DNA of 64,000 bases from Phytophthora colocasiae (GCA_018806915.1 JAGKQI010000100.1:2728001-2792000), one strand, 5' to 3'. Numbered from the stretch's first letter, positions 52,723-63,810 are shown. Program-made: numbers and translations. The notes: a model not told the origin generated them from the sequence alone.

Positions 52723-54629
52723 GCGTTAACTTTAAACGATGCGGAATGGACCTTTCACACGGAATTTACACGTGAATCGGGTATGTGGAGATAGAGAAAG
52801 ATGCCGCACACACGATGAGGGGTCTTGGGAGTGCTACAGACACCTACAGACGCAGAGACGCACAGCTCAAGCGGGACGACACGAACGCGTCCCCGCTTTC
52901 TTTGAGATGTCGTTTGTTTTGGGGAGGCGACCGAATGTGGCACGAAGGTCGCATCAATCAGGTCACCTAACCCTACTAAGATCAATTGTATCTGACGCAG
53001 TAGATATTAGTACCGTAGTATTATAATAATACTTTGGTGTAGCGTATGAAGCAATGGAGCATCGAAGTTCAATTGTACAAGTAATGGATCTACGTAGTAA
53101 GTTAGTTGATGACCGTGCATGTACTTGCGGAGTCTCGGAGGAAATGGTAGATTGATCTTCGGGTTCACTGGAGACGAGTCGACAATGCTTAACACGAAAC
53201 ACGTGCAGACGACGGTCGTTCTGCTTTCCGTAAGGCCCACGCCGCGTCTGCACTGCACTGCAGTGCTGCACGTGTCGAGATCAACGTTTTCTGCTCGGCG
53301 ACGACGCGAAGGCGAGTCGCTTGTCGCTACAGTATGAGGCGGCAGAATCGCAGCTCCAGAGGCAATGCCCACTCCAAAGATCGACCTTCAGCCCTCACAT
53401 TCTTGATACCACATCCCACGGATGTCTGGGCTTTGGTAAAAGTAAAGTGCGCCAGCATGAACTGCAAACGGAATTATAGCAGGCAGTTGGTCCACCGAAA
53501 CAACTGCATCTGCGATTGCAGCTGGGCGGCGTTGCAGCCACGTTAATTCTTTTCGTGCTGCCCTTAGTGTCCCAGTAATATGGCTACGCTGGTCGAATAC
53601 AATCGGTGGATAGGCCACCGTCGATAACCTCCACGTGCTGCGCAACAGCCTTCCGATCTTGTGGCGGCGTCCATCTCATCCGGTACAAACCAACTACCTG
53701 GTAGTGCTCTCCAGCGAATGTCGGTGGAGCCCCAAGGAGCAGTGTCTCCACGGCTTCCAATATATCCGTTCACTAGCTGAGGTCGATGATCACTTCTCAA
53801 TTTCCCCATTAACCACCAGCCCACTTCAAAAATGGCCAAGACCATCGCCTTCACCACCGTTGCTCTCCTGGCAACTTTCGGTCCAACCGACGGTAAAATA
53901 TCATACGGATTGGAGGCCTTCATCCAAGCCAATAAATAATTGAGTTATTGCCACATTTTTCGACAATATCAACCAAGTCAGTAGGTCACATGAATATGTG
54001 ACACTATGTCGTCTTTTCTCATGAGTTTTTGAACGAGTTGGTTGCTGTCGATGCGCCTGGATTCGGGAGGGGGTTACCTCGAGAACCCTCCCACCGCGTC
54101 CAACCTCTCCAACCAACACACACAAGTCATAGTCCGAATTCCTCGACATCATACATACAACACACAAATCAACTGATATATTATAATTCAGTTAGGAAAT
54201 GACAAGCAACTGTAATAACCCGTGTGCCCTGTGTGCAAACGTGGCCACACAACCGGTTTGGCGATAGTTCTCGCTACCATCCATTGCCAAAACAACCACA
54301 CATGTCAACGACATTTGGCTATAGCCAAGATTGACCTATATAAAAAATTGCATGTTATTGGGGTTGAGGAGCAATAAATTATTGCAATATGACATTGCCA
54401 ATATCGGCAATAGTTACGGAAAATTACCAAACCCTGCCAATGACTACATCGACTCGAAGCTGAAGCCCAGCTTTGTGCCTCGATGCCTAACAAGCTTGTG
54501 TATTAGTGTAATGAGTGAATAGAAATTTACGTCGCCGTCTTTAGCAAACTAAGTAATAGCAGGCTAAGGATAGGCAAGTCTTGTTGGTCTGGTCTCACTG
54601 CATTTAGCTCGTCCCCTTCATCAGTTGCC
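52723..54629. other. Long intergenic region
   Basis: 1.9 kb between two divergent genes. Only the short signal-peptide frame at 53832-53939 stands out. Other frames on both strands overlap each other and lack recognisable domains. No repeats or transposon ends were found. Confidence 0.5.
53832..53939 (+). CDS. Very short frame with a signal peptide, possible broken secreted gene
   Basis: 35 codons starting MAKTIAFTTVALLATFG, a good signal peptide, then TDGKISYGLEAF and a stop. A GTAAAA at about 53892 could be an intron donor, which would make this a first exon, but no downstream exon is recognised. It could equally be the decayed start of a secreted protein gene. Confidence 0.3.
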   Translation: MAKTIAFTTVALLATFGPTDGKISYGLEAFIQANK

Positions 54630-57600
54630 ATGGATGTGATCGAGACGGACAGAGCTGACGTGCAGGTGAATTCAGCTGGGGCGACCAGCTATGTCAACAA
54701 CTACAAGATCGTCAATATGCTCGGAGAGGGCACGTTTTCCAAAGTCTACCTGTGCCACAACGAAGCTGGCAATGAGTTTGTACGTGAAACCAGCATCCAG
54801 AATGTGTCTCGAAGCTAACGTTATCTTCACGACACAGGCACTTAAAGTCGTCAACAAATCAATTCTAAAGCGGAAACGCGAGTACAAACGTGTGGATGGG
54901 AAACTCGTACTCTCCAACGCCTTCCAGGTAGAACCAGCAGCAAGTTCTTGCAGCTGTAGCTCTTGCGTCTGAGGACTAACTCCTTTTGTGCATTTAGAAA
55001 GTCCAAAAGGAAGTGGCTATCATGAAAAAGCTAGCGCATTCGAACCTGGTCAAGTTGTACGAGGTGATCGACAGTCCTGACGATGACAAGCTCTTCCTGG
55101 TGTTGGAGCTCATCCGTGGCGGACAGATCATGCACTGGGATGATAAAAAGTTTCGCTATTTTGCTAAAGGATCGGACTCCGGGGTTTTGAGCAAGGAAAC
55201 TGTTCGAGAATGTCTACGCGACGTCGTGGCTGCCCTCGCCTTCTGTATGGTTGCATGATATAGTGTGCTTGCATCATTCTAACCTTCGTTGCTTTATTTG
55301 GCAGTGCACCGGAATCACATTTGCCATCGCGACATTAAGCCTGAGAACATTCTCCTCTCTGGTGATCAATACAAAGTCGCGGACTTTGGCGTTGCGCATA
55401 TGAATGAGAACGATTCTTTGGTAGGTGATGCAACAGCACTAAAGCTTCGTAGTACGGAGGGGACATACCATTTCCTTGCTCCAGAATGCACCACAGGGGA
55501 CGAGTATGATCCATATCAGGTGGACGTGTGGGCGGTGGGGGTGACCATGTTCACGTTGCTACTAGGGACACTACCGTTCGGCACGAGCGTTACATCTCTG
55601 AGCGATGTGATGACTTCAATCCGAGAGGATGCACTAGTATTACCGTCTGATCTTGACCCCGAATGTGCTGCACTGCTCACTCAATTGTTAGAGAAGAACC
55701 CTCAACTACGGATCACCATTTCCCAACTCCAAGACCACCCATGGCTATCTGGGAATGGGGAATTGCCTCAGAGATCGTCAGGAATGGAGGTGATGGTTAC
55801 TCAACAAGAGATCGAAGCTGCTTTCACACCTGTCAACAACTTTATTCTCGTCATGAAACTCAAACTGAAAATGTCATCACGGCTTAACCATGCGCGCAAG
55901 GCTCTAGCTAGCAATAATGTCCCAGTCGCTACGCACGTTCCTGCGGAGAATGAGGACCCCGGACAAAAGGCGGGGGAGATAGCACCAGGCGAAAAACCGC
56001 AAGCAACGAGCGATAAACTACAGAGGCGCTCAATTCGGGTGGTAGAGACCGTCACTGAGACTGTGGGCGCACTTATAAGACGCAAGAGTCAGCTAGAAAT
56101 TACTGGACCAGTGGTTGAGGGCCCTGTTCCAAGCAAAGACTCCCCTGGTCGAGATACTACGAATGAAGACATCGAGAATGTATCGTCAAGTCGAAATGAT
56201 ATTGACGTGCCAAAGTCCGTGAGTTCATTGAAAGGAGACGTATCCCCAGCCAATCTTAACACGGAGAAAGCAGCTAACATCCTCCGGTTAACGAAACGTA
56301 AATCGACGTCCTACAGAGGTCTGGTGCGCGCGATTGAAATTCCAGAAGGGGGAGATAAATCGGAAGCAACCAGTCCGATAAATAGGAAAAAGAGGAGGGA
56401 ATCTGTTCCACGCAAGAGGAATTCCAGCTCGGATCTATCTCTTAAAAGCGCAATTGTCACGGTCACATCGGAGTCTACGGACAACGAAGCGGCTGGAGAC
56501 AGCAACGCACGACCAAGTCTCATTCGAAAAAACTCAATGTCGTTTCGAGCACTAGTAGGTAGTAAACCACCCACTGATACCGATCAAGGTCTGTCTTCTG
56601 TTATTCAAGGCGATGTCGGCGCTTCACAAACTGCTGCAAGCATAACGGTGCCAACTACAAGGCCTGCAGTCCTATCACGAAGGTTTTCTAGACGAAGCTC
56701 GAGATCTATTCGAGCGTTGAACACCTCGCCACGGCCTCCTCCCCTCAATGAGAGTCGTATCGCTGGAACTCTAACTACTGGATCAGAACTAACGGAGAGC
56801 TCGACTAACTTGAGTCCACTTCGTCCAGCCTCGCAGCACTCAAGAGGCAGTTCACTACCATTTCGTACACTAGTACCAATGCCTGTAAGTGAAGCGAGTC
56901 CAGAAATCTCGACGACAGCGTGTAACTCCCCATCCGAGGTGGAACTAGGTTCTTCTAGTCTAGCACGAAGGTGCAACTCGACCACAGGTGACACGCCTGA
57001 TACAGTGCAAGACGTGAAGGATATGGTGCGTTTGCTAGTCGGGGGTGAACTCTCACCGATGAAAGTGAACGAGTTAGATACCGGAGCTCCTCCAGACCCA
57101 GTGCCATCACCACGATTAAAAAGCGTCCCACACAGTCCAACGAAGGCGAAAGTCCATGATTTCAACAAGGATCAGCACCTGGGGCCTTTGAAAAAAGCGA
57201 ATCTCCCAGTACTGGACTTGAAGCTCTCACCGAATTCTTCCCCGTTAGCGTCTTCAGTAGCTTCTCCTAAGGAAACATACCTTGAGTCGTTGAAGATCGC
57301 TCCACTAGCTCGGAAACGGTCTTCAAGTTTGAAAGGATTCTCGTCCGACTCGGACGAAGAAACACTACCCAAAAGTGCCAGTACTTCAGCAATAGTCACA
57401 GGTGCAGCAACAACACCTATATCATCAACTACGGTATCGGATAGGAGGTTTACCTTTTCCGCCAAGCCGACATCACCGCCAGAGCCAACTGGAAATCTGC
57501 AGTCACCATCTAGAAGACTACAGCGCAACCGATCCATGAACGCTGTGGAAAATGACGATCCCAGCAACACTTTGATGCGAAAAACGTCTCTGGCCAAGGT

Positions 57601-58033
57601 GTTGGATGCCTGCATGCCACCGCATACTGATCAGAGCGTTGAGGAGGCGAAGGAACCGCCAGCAGTTGATACAGAACCGCCATCAACACCAATTCGCCGT
57701 CATGTGCATGTTCCACCGTTGATTCGACCCGAGAATCAACCGGCTCAACAAACAACGTCCAGTCATGGACGGCACCAGATTTCGCCTTTCAGATCCGGTG
57801 CGCCAATGGATTCTCCTCCTCAAGTGATCGAAAGTGCGAGTAAGGAGCCCCCACCACTGGAAAAAGCTTATTCTCGACGGAAATCGTTGGCATTGGCACA
57901 AGATTCGATGCGGATTTTATTCCGCGGCAAGAGCTCCGTTCGATTGAATTTACTGGAAGAGAAGCGAGGCGCGAATTATGTTTCGAACGATAAAGTCAGC
58001 ACTATCGCATCCAAGGTGTGTGGCATCATGTAA
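54630..58033 (+). CDS. CaMKK-like Ser/Thr protein kinase with long Ser/Pro-rich tail (1071 aa)
   Basis: Exons 54630-54779, 54838-54927, 54998-55244 and 55305-58033; introns of 58-70 nt keep the frame. The kinase domain has a Gly loop (LGEGTFSKVYLC), ALKVVNKS with the ATP Lys, and then a short insert before helix C (KLVLSNAFQKVQKEVAIMKKL) with the ILRK-type wording of CaMKK/SAK1/GRIK kinases. The rest of the domain has YEVIDSPDDDKLFLVLELI, HRDIKPEN, VADFGVA and FLAPE. After the catalytic domain (about residue 340), about 730 residues are low-complexity and rich in Ser, Pro, Arg and Lys, with repeated RR[KR]S[STL] sites (RRKSLAL, RKSTSYRGLV, RKNSMSFRALV). This suggests a heavily phosphorylated tail. 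The family phosphorylates AMPK/SnRK1-type kinases. That role here is inferred. Confidence 0.87.
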
Positions 58034-58526
58034 GGCTTGCCAATGTAGGTATTAAAAAAAACTGTTGGCTATTTTTCAAGAGAGAGAACGAACCAAGAGA
58101 AAGTTCTTTTGGTCCTCAACTTTAGCCACAACTTGACGTCAAAGATGTGGCCATCGTTGAAGACGCTGGCAGCAGTAGAATATGTTGGGAAAAACATATC
58201 CTACTACTACGAAGTAGTATTTAGTAGCTCTTTTCGGTTTTGTTGCCGTTGCTCGCGCCAAACTCCAGGACTCGGTCGAGAGTTTTGGCGGGACTTGCCA
58301 AACAGATCACTCTGAAAATGATTGTAACTGTCTAATAACGTTTTGTTCATTTCGAATTTCGATATGAATAAGTATGCAGTATAATATACACTGTGAATCA
58401 GAATATATTTTACTAAAGTTACGTCGCGATTACTGACTGTAACGAGGATCCCACTTAGAGATTCGTCTCACTCTTCAATTTGACAGGTGGAACTCAAGCT
58501 TACCACTACCGTACTGCACCACCACA
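58034..58526. other. Intergenic region
   Basis: 490 bp between the kinase and the first HSF-type gene. A short inverted repeat around 58199-58225 (ACTACTAC...GTAGTA) is the only structure seen. No gene. Confidence 0.5.
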
Positions 58527-59265
58527 ATGGCAATGCAAATGCCAGTACTACCAGCCATCGCTACGAGCTTTGTGCGTAAACTGTACCGCATTCTGGACCA
58601 GGAGAGTGCGTCGGTCATTGCTTGGGACACAGAAGGCGCGTCATTCGTGATGCTGGACAATGACGCACTGGAGACGCAAGTGCTGCCCCGTTACTTCCGT
58701 GGTCGCCTAAATGCCTTCCGACAGCAGCTAAAAGAACACAGCTTCGTTGCAGTATCAATGGAGGATGGCAAGGAACAGTACTGCCATCCGTTCTTCCGTC
58801 GTGGATGCCCGGAAGAGAGCACCTAGGAAGAAGAAACGCAAACAGCCCGAATCTACAGATGCCAGTGAAGTCAAGGTAGTGAAGAGTATAAGTAAAAAGT
58901 CTCACCGAATGCCAGTGCGGAGTGAACCAGAGCCCGAGTTTAAGCACGCAGCAGTGGACCCAGCAGCTCTAGCTGCTAACCCCCTATTTGCACAAGAAGA
59001 CGACTCGTTGAGTGGCTTCTTGACGGCCAGCAACATGCCAGTAGAGCCCACTGGGCCACTATTGGACAGTATGATGCAACCGAAAGATGAGCAGATGTCT
59101 GCAGATGTCATGGAGGCTTTACTAGCGCTCCTGAGCACGTCGTTGTCAACCGATGGACGAGCAGAACCTGCTTCTACGAATGCCAACAGCACGAGCAGCA
59201 CTGGCAGCGACAATATCTTTGCAGAAGGACGACCTGTGGTTTTACCACCGTTACAGTTGATCTAA
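58527..59265 (+). pseudogene. HSF-type DNA-binding protein, apparent frameshift
   Basis: The first frame (58527-58826) encodes a divergent heat-shock-factor DNA-binding domain (FVRKLYRILDQESASVIAWD, VLPRYFRGRLNAFRQQL, HPFFRRG) and stops at 58824-58826. The sensible continuation, a basic patch (KRAPRKKKRKQ) and an acidic tail (AANPLFAQEDDSLSGFL, VMEALLALLSTSL), is in another frame to 59265. The corresponding region of the neighbouring gene at 60152 is continuous. No intron signals fit. Either a one-base indel inactivated the gene or the sequence has an error near 58800. Confidence 0.75.
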
Positions 59266-59271
59266 CAAAGT

Positions 59272-59784
59272 CTAACTATTTCTAGCTAATCTTTGTCGTG
59301 GGCTCGCTGTAACCCGAGTTATGAGGATGTTGCATGCAGCGTTCACGTCACTAGATTGCGGAGTCTGGAACTCGTTCGCACAGTTCTTGATCTTGGCGGT
59401 AGCACAGTCAAATAGTCGCTTGGTTCTCGCGAAAATCTTCCCTTGCTTACCAGATAGGTCTAGAAGTGTAGCTCGTTCGCACAGTCCTTGATCTTGGCGG
59501 TAGCACATTCAAATTATCGCTTGGTTCTCGCGATAATCTTCCCTTGCTTGCCATATCGGTGACCGCGAATGTCCTTGATCTTGGGCGTTTTCCGCTGTGC
59601 GTCTGCTGCTCGATCGCGCAATTTGTCCAAGTGATCTCGACCAACGCGAACGTTGCTCTCGCACAGATCCTCTCCAGTCATGAAGGCGTCCAGGCCTGGA
59701 TCTAGGGCCACCGCGTGGTGACCCCAGATCCTCTTGCTTCTCACTGAGTAAGTTTGAGACTGCGGTGGATTTCAAGGTTGGCAC
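59272..59784 (-). pseudogene. Remnant of a TnpB/Fanzor-type RuvC nuclease
   Basis: On the minus strand the frame 59744-59514 reads KRIWGHHAVALDPGLDAFMT, matching the RuvC-I block of OrfB/TnpB and eukaryotic Fanzor proteins (DPG with the catalytic Asp). It continues as DHLDKLRDRAADAQRKTPKI and GKIIARTKR, then, after a stop, TAKIKDCANELH, which matches the family's 'KIKNLVDELH' helix. The frame 59508-59272 ends with SSDVNAACNILIT, the RuvC-III block (D-x-NAA-x-NIL). The middle with the RuvC-II Glu and the zinc finger is missing, as is the N-terminal half. An 89-bp segment (59371-59460 and 59472-59561) is duplicated with about 92% identity at a period of 101 bp. No element ends were found. The gene is dead. 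Confidence 0.6.
59371..59561. repeat. Two-copy imperfect tandem repeat, period 101 bp
   Basis: Copies start CTCGTTCGCACAGT at 59371 and 59472 and run about 89 bp with a handful of substitutions. The repeat duplicates the 'KIKDCANELH' part of the nuclease remnant. Confidence 0.8.
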
Positions 59785-59886
59785 CTTAGTTGTTGAAGTT
59801 CATTTAGCAAAGATTTGGTGGGTGGCTAAATTGTTCTTCAACAGGTCAGCTGCTCAGCTGCCTTTAAGCTCAATGAGCTTAGCTCA

Positions 59887-59923
59887 ATATTTTTTGTATG
59901 AGCTAAGCTCATACAAAAAATAT
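59887..59923. repeat. Perfect palindrome, 18-bp arms, 1-nt loop
   Basis: The arms (left ATATTTTTTGTATGAGCT) are perfectly complementary around a single A at 59905. A partial extra GAGCTTAGCTC copy lies just upstream (59875-59886). It could extrude as a cruciform or be the end of a small inverted-repeat element. It lies between the nuclease remnant and the second HSF gene. Confidence 0.85.
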
Positions 59924-60151
59924 ACCACCTTTGGCGTGGGAGCCCCTGGCTCTATGGGACGCCACCGTGGCGTATGAAGGGCCACGCCCTTCTCCCATAC
60001 TCAACGCCAGACTCTGGCCCAGAGCGGTACGCCCAGACCCGCGTTCAGGATCCCCATAATTCATTATCATCCAATCAAAATAGCGTAGCTCTTCATTATC
60101 ATCCAATCAAAACGTCTTCATTTCGCCGCCTTAATCGAAACTCACTTGATC

Positions 60152-61525
60152 ATGGCGGTGGGCATCCCGACCGGCTTCGTGCGCAAGCTCTACCGCATCT
60201 TAGACCACGAGAGCACGGCCATCATCGGCTGGGACGAGGGAGGAGTGTCCTTCTCCATCCATGACAGCGCTGCGTTGGACGCGAACGTCCTTCCTCGCTA
60301 TTTCCGAGGCCGTCTTTGTGCCTTCCGCCAGCAGCTTGTGGACCATGGCTTCACTCGCTGCGACTGCGAAGAGGACGAATCCCGCGAGGAGTACAGACAC
60401 CCGGACTTTATCAAGGGCCAACCTGGTCGTCTCAGCAAAATCGAGCGGAGACCGCAGCGGAAAAGCAGTAAACCCGCGAAAAATGGCGAAATATCGATTA
60501 AATCCGTTTTAACGTCGAAACCGCAGATATCGCTTAAAGTCACGCTCAGTGTGCCGCCACGAGAGAGCAGAAAGAGAGATCGTATAGAGGCGACAGGAAA
60601 TCTATTGACCAAGAGACTTAAACCGGTGGATTCGATCCAGCAAGTTCCTACCAAGATAGTGAAGAATCCGCTCTTTTCAGACGACCCGGAGCCTGGTACG
60701 ATGTCCCTCGCCAAGTTCGTGGAAGGTACTGGCTTGCTGCCAGCCAGTTCCGAGCTGCCGGACCCAATCAGCTATCTGAATAAAATGGGGAACACCATAA
60801 AGGAGACCCAGCAGAGCAATATTGTGCCAGCGGTGGCATCAGCAGCTGCTGCACCGATGTTTTCGGACGATATGGTCAAGTCGGCACTGTATTTCCTTGT
60901 TTCGTCGTCTTGTACGGGGCTGGAGAGTAAGAGTGCTGTTCCTACTACGACAACCGCTGAAGTGGTACCTACACCTTCTCCAGCTACCGTAGCTGCTACG
61001 ACAACTGCCACACCTACATTGCAGACGGCGATGACGACTTCGACGTCGAATTTCTTAGCTTCACTACTTGCTTCCTCTTCAACTGGAGGCACTGCTACGA
61101 CGACGTTCACAAAAGGAAGCAATCCGTTATTCAATGATCAAACGACAGACGGAGAGGATGATAGTATCTGGAATATCCTCGTGTCGTCATCGGTAGACCG
61201 TGTACGTAGTGCCATCAACGGGGTGGAATCCCAACAAGAAAAATTGCGACTGATTCTTGAAGAACGGGAGAAATTGGAAGTGCAGCGCACGAAGGTTGGA
61301 GCCCCAGCTGGACCAATCATCCCGAGAACTTTCATGAATGGCAGCCTTCTAACAAGTGCTGCAATGGAGAATTCCCGACCGCAGAAGCAGCCAAATCCGT
61401 TATTCGCGAGGGATACTGGAGATATCGTTGGAGGACAGACCGAACCTGCTGCAGACGATCTTTGGAAACTACTGATGTCTTCATCAATCGACTCCTTCAG
61501 ACGACTTAACGATGTTGAACTGTAA
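60152..61525 (+). CDS. HSF-type DNA-binding transcription factor (457 aa)
   Basis: The divergent HSF DNA-binding domain occupies about residues 5-100 (GFVRKLYRILDHESTAIIGWD, VLPRYFRGRLCAFRQQL, YRHPDFIKGQPG). A basic patch (ERRPQRKSSKP) follows, then a long low-complexity Thr/Ser/Ala-rich part with repeated short motifs NPLF (about residues 170, 326 and 416) and a coiled-coil-like stretch (QQEKLRLILEEREKLEVQ, about 355-372). The ATG at 60152 is preferred because the domain starts 5 residues later. It is a paralogue of 58527-59265, and the NPLF and acidic motifs are shared. Family role: binding of heat-shock-type promoter elements. Targets unknown. Confidence 0.85.
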   Translation: MAVGIPTGFVRKLYRILDHESTAIIGWDEGGVSFSIHDSAALDANVLPRYFRGRLCAFRQQLVDHGFTRCDCEEDESREEYRHPDFIKGQPGRLSKIERRPQRKSSKPAKNGEISIKSVLTSKPQISLKVTLSVPPRESRKRDRIEATGNLLTKRLKPVDSIQQVPTKIVKNPLFSDDPEPGTMSLAKFVEGTGLLPASSELPDPISYLNKMGNTIKETQQSNIVPAVASAAAAPMFSDDMVKSALYFLVSSSCTGLESKSAVPTTTTAEVVPTPSPATVAATTTATPTLQTAMTTSTSNFLASLLASSSTGGTATTTFTKGSNPLFNDQTTDGEDDSIWNILVSSSVDRVRSAINGVESQQEKLRLILEEREKLEVQRTKVGAPAGPIIPRTFMNGSLLTSAAMENSRPQKQPNPLFARDTGDIVGGQTEPAADDLWKLLMSSSIDSFRRLNDVEL

Positions 61526-61725
61526 GGCGTTGTTCGACTTAATGTGTGACAAGCTTTGGACAACGGGAGTTTGGATAAGTTAAGACTTTGAGGACGCAAT
61601 ACAGATGTGGCGTTCCAGAACGTTCGCTATTGATGGATATTGCATCAGAATGATGGTAAAAAAGGCAACTTTATGTCGGCCCTCACAATCCAATCGACCA
61701 GCAACAGCTCAAGTTAAACATCACA

Positions 61726-62139
61726 ATGGCTCGCTCTCGCCGCTCCGCCCCCGCCCGCAAGCCTGCTCCGGCCAAGGCCCCCGTTCCTGCCAAGCAGCCT
61801 GCTGCTCCTGCTTCTGCTCCGGCCAGTGCCCCCGCCCCCAGCATGGGTGGAGGTCTGCTCTCCACTGTCGCTGAGGGCTTTGCCTTCGGAACGGGCAGTG
61901 CCATCGCTCGTCAGGGTGTGAACGCTGTTATGGACTCCTTCAGTGGCTCCAAGGAGGAGCCTGTTGCTCAACCCGTGGCTGCGGCCCCTGCTCCCGTTGC
62001 CAGAAGCTCTGCGGCTGTGTGTGCTAGCGACAATAAGGCCTTCCTAGAGTGCATCGACCGCAACTCGAACGATGTGGCTGCCTGCCAGTTCTACCTCGAC
62101 GCCTTGAACCAGTGCAAGCAGCAGAGCATCAACCTGTAG
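61726..62139 (+). CDS. CHCHD2/CHCHD10-like twin CX9C mitochondrial protein
   Basis: 137 residues. Basic, Ala/Pro-rich N-terminus (mitochondrial targeting), a Gly/Ala-rich hydrophobic segment (about 40-68, GGGLLSTVAEGFAFGTGSA) as in Mix17/CHCHD2/10, and a C-terminal CHCH domain with two C-x9-C motifs (CASDNKAFLEC and CQFYLDALNQC). Intermembrane-space import by disulfide relay and a role in cristae or respiratory-chain maintenance are known for the family. Confidence 0.93.
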   Translation: MARSRRSAPARKPAPAKAPVPAKQPAAPASAPASAPAPSMGGGLLSTVAEGFAFGTGSAIARQGVNAVMDSFSGSKEEPVAQPVAAAPAPVARSSAAVCASDNKAFLECIDRNSNDVAACQFYLDALNQCKQQSINL

Positions 62140-62490
62140 ACGATGAATAGAGCTTAGAAACTAGCCTTCGCTTCAACATCTTTGTGTAGACAATGCATAT
62201 CGATGTCTACACAATAATACAAAACGATCATTTATCTACAAGAAGTGTATGCGTTTTCATTGCGCTGATGCAGCTACAGTCAATCGATAGTGTATTGGTG
62301 CGAGATAGAAGCATTAATCTCGTTGTCTCCTGTGTTTTGCCAGTGTTCGAAATGAAAAATCCATAATAATTCACTTGCAGTTGTGCCGGCATCCTGAACG
62401 CACCCTGACCAACAACCGCCATCAATACGAACTGCATCGCCAGACGTTTGGGACTCTTTCCTCTCTTGAAACGAACGCAGTTGACTCAGC
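62140..62490. other. Convergent intergenic region with hairpin
   Basis: Between the CHCHD2/10-like gene and DRG1, which point at each other. It contains an 11-bp inverted repeat (TTGTGTAGACA / TGTCTACACAA, 62182-62214) just past the first gene, possibly part of its 3' UTR. No gene. Confidence 0.6.
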
Positions 62491-63600
62491 TTACACCTTC
62501 TTGACAATCTGCACAATATCTTCGTCCTGGAGCTGGTGTTCCTTGCCGACCTTCTGCGGTTGGTGCTTGCACGACGCTCCCCAAACCCAGGCGTACTTAA
62601 AATCCTTGAGTAGCGACTTGTGGATGCGCTGGCAGAAATTCTCCACCGTTGGGTTCTCCTCGTGAAGAATGACTGGTGCATTATAGTCCGGCAGTTTTCC
62701 TCGAGGCTTGGTGTAGATACGGATCATGTGACAGTAGTCCCAGATCGTCTCCAGCAGCTCGTCCAGGTTCCACCCGTGGTGGGCCGAGATCACGACGTTG
62801 TGCGGGATCTGGTCGATGATAGTCAGCTCTTCAATGGTGAGCTGGTCGATTTTGTTCAGCACGTACAAGCACGGAATGTACACTCGGTTGCCTTCGATCT
62901 GGTCGATGAACTCGTCCACCGTCACGTCCGCTCTTAAGGTCACATCAGCATTGTGGATCTTGTACTCATGCAGGATCTGGTACACCGTGTCTGCATCCAG
63001 TTCAGTCTGCGGCACCGTCGTCTGGAAGTTGATACCTCCACGTTCCTTACGTCGGAAGACCATATTGGCCGGTTTTTTATTAAGACGAATGCCGAATCCC
63101 TCGAGCTCGAACTCAATGAGTTTCTTGTGGGTAGCTGGCTTCATCGCGTCGAGCACAATGAGAATGACGTTACAAGTACGAGCTGTACCGATGACCTGTC
63201 GACCTCGACCTTTGCCGTCCTTAGCTCCTTCAATAATACCAGGCAGATCTAGGATCTGGATGCGAGCCCCTCGGTAGTTGAGTGTTCCTGGGATGGCTGT
63301 GAGCGTTGTGAACTCGTACGAAGCAGCTTCCGAGAAGGTACCCGTGAGTTTCGTCAACAGTGTGGATTTACCCACAGAAGGGAACCCCACGAGCCCCACA
63401 CGCGTGTCACCAGCCTTGTTAACGTCGAACCCTTCGCCTGTGCCTCCTCCGCCCGATTTCGACCCAGCGTCCGTCACTTCACGCCGCAACTTGGCAATTT
63501 TAGCCTTGAGCAGACACAAGTGCTTCATCGTAGCCTTGTTCTTCTGCGTACGGGCGTATTCCGCCTCAAGCTCGGCGATCTTGGCCATCGCGGACGACAT
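62491..63600 (-). CDS. DRG1: Developmentally regulated GTP-binding protein 1
   Basis: 369 residues, single exon, collinear with DRG1 along its whole length. N-terminal helices ([19 protein letters not shown]), a glycine-rich GTGEGFDV lead, G1 [10 protein letters not shown]3 [19 protein letters not shown], the DRG-specific NADVTLR insert, G4 NKID, G5 ISAHHGWN, and a C-terminal TGS domain ([19 protein letters not shown] to [13 protein letters not shown]). DRG GTPases bind translating ribosomes with a DFRP partner. Start at the first ATG; the length is normal for the family. Confidence 0.96.
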   Translation of the reverse strand: MSSAMAKIAELEAEYARTQKNKATMKHLCLLKAKIAKLRREVTDAGSKSGGGGTGEGFDVNKAGDTRVGLVGFPSVGKSTLLTKLTGTFSEAASYEFTTLTAIPGTLNYRGARIQILDLPGIIEGAKDGKGRGRQVIGTARTCNVILIVLDAMKPATHKKLIEFELEGFGIRLNKKPANMVFRRKERGGINFQTTVPQTELDADTVYQILHEYKIHNADVTLRADVTVDEFIDQIEGNRVYIPCLYVLNKIDQLTIEELTIIDQIPHNVVISAHHGWNLDELLETIWDYCHMIRIYTKPRGKLPDYNAPVILHEENPTVENFCQRIHKSLLKDFKYAWVWGASCKHQPQKVGKEHQLQDEDIVQIVKKV

Positions 63601-63810
63601 GGCTTCCTATATCTGAGGAACAGTAGGGAGTGCGGACAACGAGTGGCTTGGTCGAGGAGCTAAGAACCCAGAACTGCTAATTTAAAAAACCGAAAATAAA
63701 CAGATTTAGGTTCGTATTAAGCTATATAATAAGTATATTCTATTAAGTAGGTTTTATGAACCCCAAACAGAATTAATCATAACGTAAGTTACTGGAAAAC
63801 ATCAACGAGA
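63601..63810. promoter_or_regulatory. Short divergent promoter region
   Basis: 210 bp between the starts of DRG1 (minus) and the acylated protein (plus). It is AT-rich in the middle (about 63680-63760). It must hold both promoters, but no specific motif was recognised. Confidence 0.5.

Noticed and set aside
56089..57615. Long minus-strand frames opposite the kinase tail
   Set aside because: They are antisense shadows of a Ser-rich coding region with no domains or introns of their own.
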